From Deinococcus soli (ex Cha et al. 2016) (GTDB taxonomy: Bacteria > Deinococcota > Deinococci > Deinococcales > Deinococcaceae), in contig NZ_CP011389.1 of assembly GCF_001007995.1 (NCBI RefSeq), positions 1,776,001-1,840,000 of the forward strand: DNA of 64,000 nucleotides, given 5' to 3'. The position numbers and the translations under genes are program-made. The notes beneath the pieces are model-generated. The model saw only the letters and a program-made list of their open reading frames with translations. It did not search any database and had not been told where the DNA came from. Below, piece by piece: positions 16,642 to 25,275 of this stretch (positions are counted from its first letter, which is position 1; every line of letters starts with the position of its first letter).

Positions 16642-17972
16642 GCGCTCACCGCCTGGCGGGCGGGGACGCTCAGGGCCGCCTCGTCCGGTTCGGGCCAGTT
16701 CAGGCGGCGGCACAGGGCGCGCAGGTGCGTCAGGAACGCGCGGCGCTGCACGTACAGCGCGTGCCGGGGGCTGTCCACGTGCGCGCCGCCGGACAGGTCG
16801 GTGCGGTCCTCGCGGATCAGGGTGTCGAAGGGTTGCGGCCCGCCGGGGTACGCCCGCTGCTCCAGCAGGTACTGCGTGAGCAGGTGCGCCATCCAGTCGG
16901 CCAGGGGGTACAGGGACCCGTCGGTTTCCAGGTACCCCAGCCCGAACAGGTTGTGGTGCGCGCGGTTGAACATGGTCAGGTACAGGTCCGGGCGTTCGGA
17001 TTTCCATTCGAAGTACCGGCGGGCGTAGGGGATGTTCATGGTGTACCCGGTGGCGCAGATGATCAGGTCCACCGCCTCGCGCGTGCCGTCGCGGAACACG
17101 ACGTCCGGGCCGTCCAGGCGCGCCACGTCGCCCTTCACGCGGATGTCCCCGTGCGCGAGGTGGTGCAGCAGCTGGTCGTTCACGATGGGATGCGATTCGA
17201 ACAGGCGGTGGTCGGGTTTCGGCAGGCCCAGTTTCGTCAGGTCGCCGGTCACGAGGCGCAGCAGGCCCTGCATGACGGGCCGCTCGATGAACGCCGGGAG
17301 GTGCGGACCCCCGGCCGCCAGGGTGTCGGCGGGCCGCCCGAACACCCGCTTGGGAATGAAGTGGTACCCGCGCCGCATGCTGATGAACGCCGCGTCGGCG
17401 CTGCGGGCGGCGTCGCAGGCGATGTCGCACCCGGAATTCCCGGCGCCCAGCACCAGCACGCGCCGCCCCCGGAACTCGTCGGGGCTGGTGTACGTGACGC
17501 TGTGGCGGACCTCGCCGCCGAACACGCCGGGCAGTTCCGGCATCTGCGGTTCCCAGTTCGTGCCGGTCGCGCAGATCACCCCGGCGTACGTGCGGACCTG
17601 CCCGTCCGTGAAGGCCACCTGCCAGCCGCCCGGCATCTCCTGCACGTCCAGGACACCCACCCCGAAGCGGATGCGGCCGTACAGCCCGAACGTCCGCGCG
17701 AACGACCGCAGGTACGCGAGGATCTGCCGGTTGGTGGGGTAGTCGGGGTAGTCGGCGGGCATGGGGAACCCCAGGAACGCCGAGGTGGTCTTCGACGAGA
17801 TGAAGTGTGCCGAGCGGTACATGGGCGTGCCCGGGTTCTCGATGTCCCAGATGCCGCCCACGTCGGTGTGGCGTTCCACCTGCTCGTAGGACAGGCCCGC
17901 CTGCGTGAAGGCGCGTGCGAGGGACAGGCCGCAGGGTCCGGCCCCGATGATCAGGTACGTGGGTTCGTTCAT
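16638..17972 (-). CDS. flavin-containing monooxygenase
   Basis: 444 aa. It has an FAD motif GAGPCGLSLA near the N-terminus, an NADPH motif GAGNSGCD in the middle and the fingerprint FGGEVRHSVTY, which matches the FMO form FxGxxxHxxxY. It should use NADPH and O2 to oxygenate a soft nucleophile or ketone. The start ATG 17972 has ribosome site GGAGG. It forms an operon with the downstream SDR and faces an AraC-family gene across a 102-bp shared promoter region. Confidence 0.88.
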   Translation of the reverse strand: MNEPTYLIIGAGPCGLSLARAFTQAGLSYEQVERHTDVGGIWDIENPGTPMYRSAHFISSKTTSAFLGFPMPADYPDYPTNRQILAYLRSFARTFGLYGRIRFGVGVLDVQEMPGGWQVAFTDGQVRTYAGVICATGTNWEPQMPELPGVFGGEVRHSVTYTSPDEFRGRRVLVLGAGNSGCDIACDAARSADAAFISMRRGYHFIPKRVFGRPADTLAAGGPHLPAFIERPVMQGLLRLVTGDLTKLGLPKPDHRLFESHPIVNDQLLHHLAHGDIRVKGDVARLDGPDVVFRDGTREAVDLIICATGYTMNIPYARRYFEWKSERPDLYLTMFNRAHHNLFGLGYLETDGSLYPLADWMAHLLTQYLLEQRAYPGGPQPFDTLIREDRTDLSGGAHVDSPRHALYVQRRAFLTHLRALCRRLNWPEPDEAALSVPARQAVSA

Positions 17973-18074
17973 GTATGCCTCCGGTCTCCCCGGACCGGCC
18001 GGGCGAGGGTGCCGGTATGGAATCACGCGGCCCAGCGCGCGCCCAGGGTTACACTGGAGCGCCAGGGGGACCGA

Positions 18075-19163
18075 ATGGGCAATGATCGGGAGACCGGATC
18101 GGACAGCCAGCACCCACCATCACCAGCCCTGGCGCCGCCGCGCCCGCTGCGGTTCGCGCCCGTCCTGTGGCGCGCCCTGCTCGCCGCCACGCGCGACCTC
18201 CCCCCCACGCACCCCCTGACGCGGCACCTGCGGCACTGGCGCGCGGAACTGGACGCCGCGCAACCCCCACCGCAACTGAACGCCCCGCAGGTGAACACCC
18301 TGATCCGCGCGGCCCTGCCCGGCCTGCCCCCCCACGCACCCGGCCTCGAGATCGGCGCCGCGCAGACCCTGACCGCCTTCGGCCCCGCCGGGTTCGCCAT
18401 GATGACCGCCCCCACCGTCGGCGACGCCCTGCACATCGGCCTGCGCTTCCAGCACCTGATCGGCACGCCCCTGATCCTGCGCGCCACCCAGCACCCGGGC
18501 GAACTGCACCTGCACCTGCGCGCCGGGGCGGAACTGCACGCCGACGTGGAACGCTTCCTGACCGAGGAATTCATCGCCAGCCTGCTCGGCATCCTCCGCC
18601 AGGAGACCGGGCGCGACCTGCGCCCCCACCGCACCGACCTGACCGGGCCGTCCCCACCGCTGGACGGCCGCCTGCGCTACCACGCGGCGTTCGGCCCCGT
18701 CACGTTCGGCGCGCCGCACAGCACCGTCGTCCTGCCCGGCGCGTGGCTGACCCTGCCCCTGCTGCGCGCCGACCCCGCCACGCACCGCGACGCCCTGGCG
18801 TGGTGCGGCCGCCTGACCCACGCGGCCCCCCCGCAGTCCGACCAGACCTTCGACGCGCAACTGCGCGACTGCCTGCGCCTCCAGCCACCCCACGACCGCG
18901 ACCTGGGCACCGTCGCCGCGCTGCTGGGCCTACACCCCCGCACGGTCCGCCACCGCCTGTCCCGCCTGGGCACCACCTTCCGCGAGGTCCGCGCCGGGGT
19001 GCTCCTCGACGAGGCCCGCGAGTGGCTGACCCACACCCCGGACTCGACCGAGACGGTCGCGCAGCGCCTGGGCTTCAGCGACGCCCGCAGCTTCCGCCGC
19101 GCCCTGAAAGCCTGGACGGGCCACACCCCACAGGAACTCCGCCAGCACCCCGACAGGGAGTGA
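18075..19163 (+). CDS. AraC-family transcriptional regulator (arabinose-binding-like N-domain)
   Basis: 362 aa. The C-terminal ~100 residues contain two helix-turn-helix units (GTVAALLGLHPRTVRHRL and TVAQRLGFSDARSFRRALK) ending in the AraC signature TGHTPQELR. The N-terminal half resembles the PF12625-type ligand domain of OruR/ArgR-like activators. A TTACACT -10 (near 18050-18055) and a purine-rich site GGGGGA precede ATG 18075. Its position divergent to the monooxygenase-SDR operon suggests it controls that operon. Confidence 0.85.
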   Translation: MGNDRETGSDSQHPPSPALAPPRPLRFAPVLWRALLAATRDLPPTHPLTRHLRHWRAELDAAQPPPQLNAPQVNTLIRAALPGLPPHAPGLEIGAAQTLTAFGPAGFAMMTAPTVGDALHIGLRFQHLIGTPLILRATQHPGELHLHLRAGAELHADVERFLTEEFIASLLGILRQETGRDLRPHRTDLTGPSPPLDGRLRYHAAFGPVTFGAPHSTVVLPGAWLTLPLLRADPATHRDALAWCGRLTHAAPPQSDQTFDAQLRDCLRLQPPHDRDLGTVAALLGLHPRTVRHRLSRLGTTFREVRAGVLLDEAREWLTHTPDSTETVAQRLGFSDARSFRRALKAWTGHTPQELRQHPDRE

Positions 19164-19173
19164 ACGGCCCGGG

Positions 19174-19965
19174 TCAGTGGGGGCGGGTGTCCATGCGCTC
19201 GGGGGCCGCGCCGAACGCGGGGAACAGGTCTGCCAGCACGACGTACCCGTCCGGGGCGCGTCCGCCGGGTTCCTGAAGGCGCACCTCCCAGGTCTCGTCA
19301 TGAAAACCGCTCAGGCGCCGCACCGTCACCCGGCCTGATTCCAGGCGGCGCAGGTACTCCCGCAGGAAGGTGTCGAGATCGGGCGCCAGCACGAACCGGT
19401 GTTCCTCGTCGCGGCCCGTCGTGATGACCTGCCCTGGCCGCCCAGTCGGGCCGGGATGAAGATCGAGCGCCACGTGGTTCCCGCCCCCGTCGTGCAGGAA
19501 CGGCAGCCAGTCGCCCGTGGCATACAGCAGGCGGATCGCGCCGGGCGGGTGCGACACCACGACCTCGTCCAGATCGGTCATGCGGTCGGCGGCGAGTTCC
19601 GCCCACGCCACCCGCTGGAATTCCAGATGCTCCAGGCTCAGGAATTTCAGGCCGAACAGGTCGCCGCCGTCATGCCAGCGGTACAGGGCGCGCAGGGCCG
19701 GGGGCAGCGTCACGCCCTGCCGCACCTCGAAGGCGTCCAGCGCGGCGTCCGTCACGCCGGGGCGCAGCGTGGCGTGGTGCAGCGGGACCTCGCGCGCCAC
19801 CCAGGCGTCCAGGCGGGCCAGCAGTTCGGGAATGTCACGGGGTTCGGGCAGGGTCACGGGTGTCACGCGGCGTATCTCCAATGGCGGCGGGCGGTCCGCC
19901 CACACGCCCGTCGTGGCGTACGGGATCGCCGGGACGATCAGCAGGGGCAGCAGCCAGCGCCACAT
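19174..19965 (-). CDS. SMI1/KNR4 (SUKH) domain protein with N-terminal membrane anchor
   Basis: 263 aa from ATG 19965 (MWRWLLPLLIVPAIPY is a signal anchor or signal peptide). The core has the SUKH pattern: LPPALRALYRWHDGGDLF, then GDWLPFLHDGGGNHVALDL. SUKH proteins are known as immunity proteins of polymorphic toxins and as scaffolds. No toxin gene is adjacent, so an orphan immunity or envelope role is possible. Convergent with the AraC gene. Confidence 0.75.
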   Translation of the reverse strand: MWRWLLPLLIVPAIPYATTGVWADRPPPLEIRRVTPVTLPEPRDIPELLARLDAWVAREVPLHHATLRPGVTDAALDAFEVRQGVTLPPALRALYRWHDGGDLFGLKFLSLEHLEFQRVAWAELAADRMTDLDEVVVSHPPGAIRLLYATGDWLPFLHDGGGNHVALDLHPGPTGRPGQVITTGRDEEHRFVLAPDLDTFLREYLRRLESGRVTVRRLSGFHDETWEVRLQEPGGRAPDGYVVLADLFPAFGAAPERMDTRPH

Positions 19966-20002
19966 GCCCCCAGCGTGACACAGCGGGCTAGGGCGCGCCG
20001 CC

Positions 20003-20728
20003 TCAACCCTTCCAGGCGGGCACCCCATCCCCGTACTGGGCGTGGGCGTCGCAGCGGGAACGCAGGACGCACGCGCCGCACTTCGGGTCGTACCACGAGC
20101 AGACCCGCTGCCCGTGCCGGAGCAGGTTCACGTGCAGTTCGTACAGGAACGCCGGGTCGGGCGGCAGCAGCTTCAGGAGGGCGCGGTGCGCGGCCTGTTC
20201 GCCCATCTTCGGGATGGCGCCCACACGGGTCGTGACGCGGTGGACGTGCGTGTCCACCGGGAACACCGGGCGGGCAAAATTGAACAGCAGCACCAGGCTG
20301 GCGGTCTTGATGCCCACGCCGGGCAGGTCCGTCAGGAATTTCAGGGCGTCCTTGACGGGCAGGTCGCGCAGGAAGTTCAGGTCGTACCCGCCGGGCGAGT
20401 CGCGCAGCGCGGCCAGGGTCGCCTGGATGCGCGGGGCCTTGCTCTCGGGGTAGTTGCTGCGGCGGATGGCGTGCGCCACGGCCTCCACGGGCGCGGCGAT
20501 GATGGCGTCCCAGTCGCCCAGCGTCCGCAGTTCCCGGTACGCGGCTTCCTCGTCGGCGTGCGTGGTGCGCTGTGAGAGGATCGTGCTGATCAGTTCGTGC
20601 AGCGGCTCCCGGCGGGGCTTCAGGGGGCGCTCGCCGTACTCGGGCCGCAGGGTGCCGTGCATCCACACGAGCAGCGCGGCCCGCTCGTCATCCGGGCGGG
20701 CCACGTTCAGGGTCGTTTCAGCTGTCAC
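20003..20728 (-). CDS. nth: endonuclease III (DNA glycosylase/AP lyase)
   Basis: 241 aa. Removes oxidised pyrimidines in base excision repair. The helix-hairpin-helix LPGVGIKTA carries the catalytic Lys, PVDTHVHR the catalytic Asp, and the [4Fe-4S] loop has the expected C-x6-C-x2-C-x5-C spacing (CSWYDPKCGACVLRSRC). GTG 20728 is chosen because it lies 4 nt after the stop of the upstream small gene; an in-frame ATG at 20779 would overlap that gene. Confidence 0.93.
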   Translation of the reverse strand: MTAETTLNVARPDDERAALLVWMHGTLRPEYGERPLKPRREPLHELISTILSQRTTHADEEAAYRELRTLGDWDAIIAAPVEAVAHAIRRSNYPESKAPRIQATLAALRDSPGGYDLNFLRDLPVKDALKFLTDLPGVGIKTASLVLLFNFARPVFPVDTHVHRVTTRVGAIPKMGEQAAHRALLKLLPPDPAFLYELHVNLLRHGQRVCSWYDPKCGACVLRSRCDAHAQYGDGVPAWKG

Positions 20729-20732
20729 GGCC

Positions 20733-20915
20733 TCAGGACTGGTTGGGGGTGCTGTCGCCCTCCACCTCGTCGCGGCCACCCTCGGCGGGTTCGGGCTTCG
20801 CAGCGGGGTCGATGTTCGGGTCCTTGCCCTTGGCCTCGTCGGGAATGGTGTGGCTCTGGCCCTCGGCGGGGCTGCTGTTGGCAGGGTCGTACCCGGTCTT
20901 CTGCTCGTCGCTCAT
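20733..20915 (-). CDS. small acidic, probably disordered protein, 60 aa
   Basis: A hydrophilic peptide rich in Asp, Glu, Pro, Ser and Lys with no hydrophobic core, so likely intrinsically disordered. No family recognised. The start ATG 20915 has a CAAGCT -10-like element 6 nt upstream. It precedes nth by 4 nt and probably shares its transcript. Small hydrophilic proteins are often stress-related, but nothing here proves that. Confidence 0.65.
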   Translation of the reverse strand: MSDEQKTGYDPANSSPAEGQSHTIPDEAKGKDPNIDPAAKPEPAEGGRDEVEGDSTPNQS

Positions 20916-21028
20916 GCCCTCAGCTTGCGCCGTCCCGGCTAGCGGGAAGATGCGAGGCGCCTCAGGAGCCCTTCATGCGAGAGGAGGCGAACCCGACTGG
21001 CCGGCCGCCTCTCCTCGCCCAGTCGGAT

Positions 21029-22510
21029 TTACATCGCTTCGAGCATCAGCCGGTCGGGATTTTCGAGCAGGCGGATGACTTCCTTGCAGAAGCGCGCGGC
21101 CTCGGCGCCGTCCACGAGGCGGTGATCGAAGGACAGGCTGAGGTACATCATGTGCGCCACGACGATGTTGTCGTACTCGTCCACGATGGGCCGCTTCTGG
21201 ATGGAGTGGATGCCCAGGATGGCGGCGTCGGGCACGTTGATGATCGGGAAGGAGAACAGTGCGCCGATCGAGCCGATGTTCGTGACGCTGAAGGTGCTGC
21301 CCGCCAGTTCGTCCGCCTGGAGTTTGCCGCCCTGGGCGCGCACGGCGAGGTCGCTGACTTCCCGGGCGAGGTCGAAGACGCTCTTGTGGTTCACGTCCTT
21401 CAGGACGGGCACGGTCAGGCCCGCGTCGGTGGCGACGGCCATGCCGATGTTGTAGTAGCGCTTCTGGACGATCTCCTGAGTGGCCTCATCGAAGCTGGTG
21501 TTCAGGCTGGGGAACTTCCGCAGCGCTGCGGCGACGGCCTTGAAGATGAACGGCAGGTACGACAGCTTCACGCCAGCCGCGGCGGCGTCGTCCTTGACGC
21601 GCGCGCGGAACTCGACGAGTTTGCTGAGGTTCACCTCGTCCACCGTCAGGGTGCGCACCGTGTACAGGTGGCTGGCCTGCATCTGGTTGCTGATGGCGCG
21701 GCGCATGCCCCGCAGCGGCACGCGGTCTTCAAGGTGCTCGTAGCCCTTGGGCGTGCGGTACTGCACGGGCGCGACGGGCAGGCCGCCCGCAGCGGGGGCC
21801 TTCGCGGCGGGGGCAGCGGCGGGCTGGGCGGCCTGTGCGGGCGCCTGGGCCGGGGCGGCGGGCTGCGCGGGGGCCGACTGGCCCTGGTTGATGCCCTGGT
21901 GGGCCAGCACGTCGCTCACGCGGATGCGGCCGTTGGGGCCACTGCCACGCACCTGCGTCAGGTCGAGGTTCAGTTCGCGCGCCAGCTGCCGCGCGGCGGG
22001 CACGGCCAGCACGCGGCCGTCCGCGCGGGTCGGCTGGGTGGGGGCGGCGGGGGCGGATAGCTGACGCGCGCCGAGGCCCTGCACCTGCACCTTCTCGTCA
22101 CTGGAGAACGCCTTGAAGAGGCTGGTGGAATCGTCGTCGGCCCCCTTCTGGAGGTGTCCGGCCTCGACGATGCTGCCGCCCACCTGCTCGCGTTCCTCCT
22201 GCGCCTGCGTGCTCAGCGGCTCAGCAGCGGGGGCGGGGGCAGTGGCGGCAGGTGCGGGGGCAGCGGCGGCCCCGCCGGTCTCGTCGATCAGGGCGATGGC
22301 GGCGTGCACGGCCACCACGTCCCCCTCGCCAGCGAGGCGCCTACTGAGCACCCCGGCGACCGGGCTGGGGAGTTCCACGGTGACCTTGTCGGTCATGACC
22401 TCGCACAGGGGTTGTTCCAGGGCGATGGTGTCGCCCTCCTGCACCAGCCATTTCAGGATTTCACCCTCGACGACGCTCTCGGCCAGTTCGGGCAGCAGCA
22501 CTTCTTTCAT
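21029..22510 (-). CDS. 2-oxoacid dehydrogenase E2, dihydrolipoyl acyltransferase (branched-chain type likely)
   Basis: 493 aa. Domain order: N-terminal lipoyl domain with CEVMTDKVTVELPSPV, whose Lys is lipoylated; an Ala/Pro-rich linker; the E1/E3-binding domain AVPAARQLARELNLDL..GSGPNGRI (~residues 165-200); a second Ala/Pro linker; and a C-terminal catalytic domain ending FDHRLVDGAEAARF (His/Asp of HxxxDG). The TDKV lipoyl context and split E1 subunits favour a branched-chain complex over pyruvate dehydrogenase. E3 is not in the window. Start ATG 22510 has a GAGGT site. Confidence 0.93.
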   Translation of the reverse strand: MKEVLLPELAESVVEGEILKWLVQEGDTIALEQPLCEVMTDKVTVELPSPVAGVLSRRLAGEGDVVAVHAAIALIDETGGAAAAPAPAATAPAPAAEPLSTQAQEEREQVGGSIVEAGHLQKGADDDSTSLFKAFSSDEKVQVQGLGARQLSAPAAPTQPTRADGRVLAVPAARQLARELNLDLTQVRGSGPNGRIRVSDVLAHQGINQGQSAPAQPAAPAQAPAQAAQPAAAPAAKAPAAGGLPVAPVQYRTPKGYEHLEDRVPLRGMRRAISNQMQASHLYTVRTLTVDEVNLSKLVEFRARVKDDAAAAGVKLSYLPFIFKAVAAALRKFPSLNTSFDEATQEIVQKRYYNIGMAVATDAGLTVPVLKDVNHKSVFDLAREVSDLAVRAQGGKLQADELAGSTFSVTNIGSIGALFSFPIINVPDAAILGIHSIQKRPIVDEYDNIVVAHMMYLSLSFDHRLVDGAEAARFCKEVIRLLENPDRLMLEAM

Positions 22511-22673
22511 GGTGGACCTCGTTTATCGGTGGTCAGGGGTCTTGAGGGCGGTGTTCCCGAAAGCCCCTGACCCGAGCGGAGCGAGAAACCGTGATGCACA
22601 GCGGTTTGGAGTGGAGTGGACGGGAGTGCTTTCCTCACGGCCACGGAACGGAGAAACGCGGTGGTGTGTCGGT

Positions 22674-22907
22674 TCAGCGCAGCACGGTGGCGCGCAGCAG
22701 TCCGTAGATGAGCAGCAGGAGGCCCAGCCCCTGGATCCAGCGTTCCCCGCGGGCGTACACCCAGGCGCCCACGCCCAGCAGGGCGAACATGCCGCCAATG
22801 GCGGCGCTCTGCCAGGGTTCGGCCAGTTTTCCCGCGAGGGCGTACAGCGTGAAGCCGATCAGCAGGCCCAGGGTGCCCAGCAGGGGGCGCAGCAGGTCAG
22901 GTCGCAT
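22674..22907 (-). CDS. small membrane protein between E1beta and E2 genes, 77 aa
   Basis: Two to three hydrophobic helices (LLGTLGLLIGFTLYALAG, AIGGMFALLGVGAWVYA, LGLLLLIYGLLRA). Not a recognised family. ATG 22907 has -10 TAAGCT 6 nt upstream, so it can be transcribed on its own within the dehydrogenase cluster. About 160 nt separates it from the E2 gene. Confidence 0.75.
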   Translation of the reverse strand: MRPDLLRPLLGTLGLLIGFTLYALAGKLAEPWQSAAIGGMFALLGVGAWVYARGERWIQGLGLLLLIYGLLRATVLR

Positions 22908-22936
22908 GGAGACAGCTTAGGGGCCAGGGGATGGGG

Positions 22937-23920
22937 TCAGTAGTTGAGCGCCTGGACGCAGGCGGCCACGATGCGGTTCGCGCCGGGCAGGTACACCTTG
23001 TCCTGCACGTACGGGTACGGCGTGTCGAAGCCCGCCACCTGCCCGACGGGGGCGGTCAGGGAATCGAAGGCCTGCTCCTGGATGACGTACGCGACCTCAC
23101 CCATGAAGTTGCTGATGCGCGGCGCCTCGCTGACGAGGACGGCCCGGCCGGTCTTCTGGACGCTGGTCAGGACCCGGTCGCGGTCCCAGGGGACCAGGGA
23201 GCGCAGGTCGATGACCTCCACGCTGACGCCCTCGGCGGCCAGGGCGTCGGCGGCCTTCTCCAGATCGGGCATCACGCCGCCGTACCCGATGAGGCTCAGG
23301 TCGCTGCCCTCGCGGCGGATGGCCGCCTCGCCCAGTTTCACGACGTAGTCGTGGTCGGGCACCTCGCCCTTCGCGGCGCGGTAGAGGCGCTTGGGTTCGA
23401 AGTAGATGACGGGGTCCTCGCCGCGCAGCGCGGCCTTCAGCAGGCCCTTGGCGTCGTAGGGGGTGCTGGGCATGACGACCTTCAGGCCCGGGGTGTGCGT
23501 GTAGTAGCTCTCGGGGCTCTGGCTGTGGTGGTGCCCGCCCTTCACGCCGCCGCCCGAGGGGGTGCGGATGACCATGGGGGCCGTGAACTGCCCGCCAGAG
23601 CGGTAGCGGATCTTGGCGGCCTGCGAGATGATCTGGTCGAAGCCGGGGCCCATGTAGTCCGCGAACTGGATTTCCGCGATGGGGCGCAGGCCGCGCACGG
23701 CCATGCCGACGGCGGCGCCGACGATGCTGGCCTCGCTGAGGGGCGTGTCGAACACGCGGTTCTTGCCGAAGCGTTCCTGAAGTCCGGCGGTGGCCATGAA
23801 CACGCCGCCGCGCGCGCCGACGTCCTCGCCGAACAGCACGACCCTTGAGTCGCGTTCCATCTCCTCGGCGATGGCCTCGGTGACGGCCTGGATGAGGTTG
23901 ATGGTTCGGCCGGTCGTCAT
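22937..23920 (-). CDS. 2-oxoacid dehydrogenase E1 component, beta subunit
   Basis: 327 aa from ATG 23920, which has GGAGG 8 nt upstream; a GTG at 23956 overlapping the E1alpha stop (GTGA) is the alternative (339 aa). Family features are [13 protein letters not shown] near the N-terminus, [18 protein letters not shown], and the C-terminal transketolase domain with [12 protein letters not shown]. With E1alpha it forms the alpha2beta2 thiamine diphosphate decarboxylase of the complex. Confidence 0.93.
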   Translation of the reverse strand: MTTGRTINLIQAVTEAIAEEMERDSRVVLFGEDVGARGGVFMATAGLQERFGKNRVFDTPLSEASIVGAAVGMAVRGLRPIAEIQFADYMGPGFDQIISQAAKIRYRSGGQFTAPMVIRTPSGGGVKGGHHHSQSPESYYTHTPGLKVVMPSTPYDAKGLLKAALRGEDPVIYFEPKRLYRAAKGEVPDHDYVVKLGEAAIRREGSDLSLIGYGGVMPDLEKAADALAAEGVSVEVIDLRSLVPWDRDRVLTSVQKTGRAVLVSEAPRISNFMGEVAYVIQEQAFDSLTAPVGQVAGFDTPYPYVQDKVYLPGANRIVAACVQALNY

Positions 23921-23952
23921 GGGGGCAGCCTCCGGGCGGGTCTGGGTGGCGG

Positions 23953-25062
23953 TCACGCGCGGCCTCCGGTCTGCTCGGCGCGCAGGAACGCCTCCTGCTG
24001 GCGCAGGTGGTCGGGCAGGTCGGCGTACACGTCCTCGAACATGATGCGCCAGTCGGGCTGCCCGGTCGCCTCGGCGGCGAGGACCTGTTCGTCCACCTCG
24101 CGGTGCGTCTGCGCGATCATCGCGGCGCGCTCCTCGGCGGTGACGGGGTGGCCCAGGTGCGCCAGGAGGTTCTCTAGGCGGGTGATGGGGTCGCGGGCCA
24201 GCCACGCGTCGACTTCCTCGCGGGTGCGGTAGTGCTTCTCGGCGTCCGCGTCCGCGTTGCTGTGCGAGCCGACGCGGTAGGTCAGGCACTCGACCAGCGC
24301 GGGACCCTGGCCGCTGCGGACCTGCTCGGCGGCGTATCCGCAGACTTCCATCACGGCGATGATGTCGTTGCCGTCCACGTAGTAGCCGGGCATGCCGTAG
24401 GCCTTGGCCTTGATGTGGATGGTCTCGCTGGCGGTCTGCTCGCGGATGCTGGTGCTGATCGCCCACTGGTTGTTCTCGCAGATGAACAGTGCGGGGGCCT
24501 GCGCGGCGCCCGCCATGTTCATCCCGGCGTGCCAGTCGCCCTCGCTGGTCGCGCCGTCCCCGAAGGTGCACACCGTGATCTCGTCCACGCCGAGGTACTT
24601 CTGCGCCATGGCGTTCCCGGCGGCGGGCGGCACCTGCGACGCGATGCTGGAGCTGATGGACACGAAGTTCTGGCGCTGCGCGGCGAAATGGTGCGGCATC
24701 TGGCGGCCCCGGCAGGAGTCGCTGTTGGTGCCCAGGCACTGGCTGATCAGTTCGGACATGGGGACGCCCATGGCGAGGCCCAGGGTGTGGTCGCGGTAGT
24801 ACGGCCAGACCCAGTCGTGCCCGACGCGAATGGAGCGGGCGAGGCCCACCTGGGTGGCTTCCATGCCGCTGGACTGCGCGTAGAAGGTGGTGCGGCCCTG
24901 CCGGAGCAGCGTGATGAGTTTGCGGTCGAATTCGCGCGCCTGGAGCATCAGGCGGTGCAGGTCGCGCAGCACCTCGGGCGTGTAGCGCTCCGGGAGGGGC
25001 TGCACCGGCATCCCGTCTTCCGCGACGAAGCGGATGGGTTCGGGGGTGAAGGGTTGAATCAT
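23953..25062 (-). CDS. 2-oxoacid dehydrogenase E1 component, alpha subunit
   Basis: 369 aa. The thiamine diphosphate motif begins [15 protein letters not shown] and ends in NNQWAIS, and a phosphorylation-loop region lies around [18 protein letters not shown]. The SHSNAD form is typical of branched-chain 2-oxoacid dehydrogenase. ATG 25062 has AGGAGG upstream. First gene of the cluster, with a palindromic operator at 25133-25146. Confidence 0.93.
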   Translation of the reverse strand: MIQPFTPEPIRFVAEDGMPVQPLPERYTPEVLRDLHRLMLQAREFDRKLITLLRQGRTTFYAQSSGMEATQVGLARSIRVGHDWVWPYYRDHTLGLAMGVPMSELISQCLGTNSDSCRGRQMPHHFAAQRQNFVSISSSIASQVPPAAGNAMAQKYLGVDEITVCTFGDGATSEGDWHAGMNMAGAAQAPALFICENNQWAISTSIREQTASETIHIKAKAYGMPGYYVDGNDIIAVMEVCGYAAEQVRSGQGPALVECLTYRVGSHSNADADAEKHYRTREEVDAWLARDPITRLENLLAHLGHPVTAEERAAMIAQTHREVDEQVLAAEATGQPDWRIMFEDVYADLPDHLRQQEAFLRAEQTGGRA

Positions 25063-25132
25063 GGGCTGGGGCCTCCTGACCGGTGCGCCCCACCCGCGCG
25101 GCGGGGGAGGGACCGGAAGTTCATCTGTCTAG

Positions 25133-25154
25133 CAAACGCTCGTTAGGCATTTTA
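25133..25154 (-). promoter_or_regulatory. promoter of the E1alpha-E1beta genes with PaaR/TetR-type operator
   Basis: CAAACGCTCGTTAG (25133-25146) fits the palindrome CNAACGNNCGTTNG on both strands, which I recall as the site of the Thermus phenylacetyl-CoA-responsive TetR repressor PaaR. On the minus strand a -10 TAAAAT (25149-25154) lies just before it, so transcription would start inside the operator and a bound repressor would block it. The acyl-CoA link is an inference. Confidence 0.6.
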
Positions 25155-25275
25155 GACGGTTTGCCCATGAGGCGCGAATCCTGCCCCCTGAACCTGAACC
25201 GATTCCAGACCTGTTCCACTCCTCACGCCCCGCGCAGACACCCTTATGCGTCCTGCCAAGCTGGACATGACAGGC

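Noticed and set aside
19174..19965. Polymorphic toxin immunity locus around the SUKH protein
   Set aside because: No toxin, secretion or further immunity genes are adjacent.
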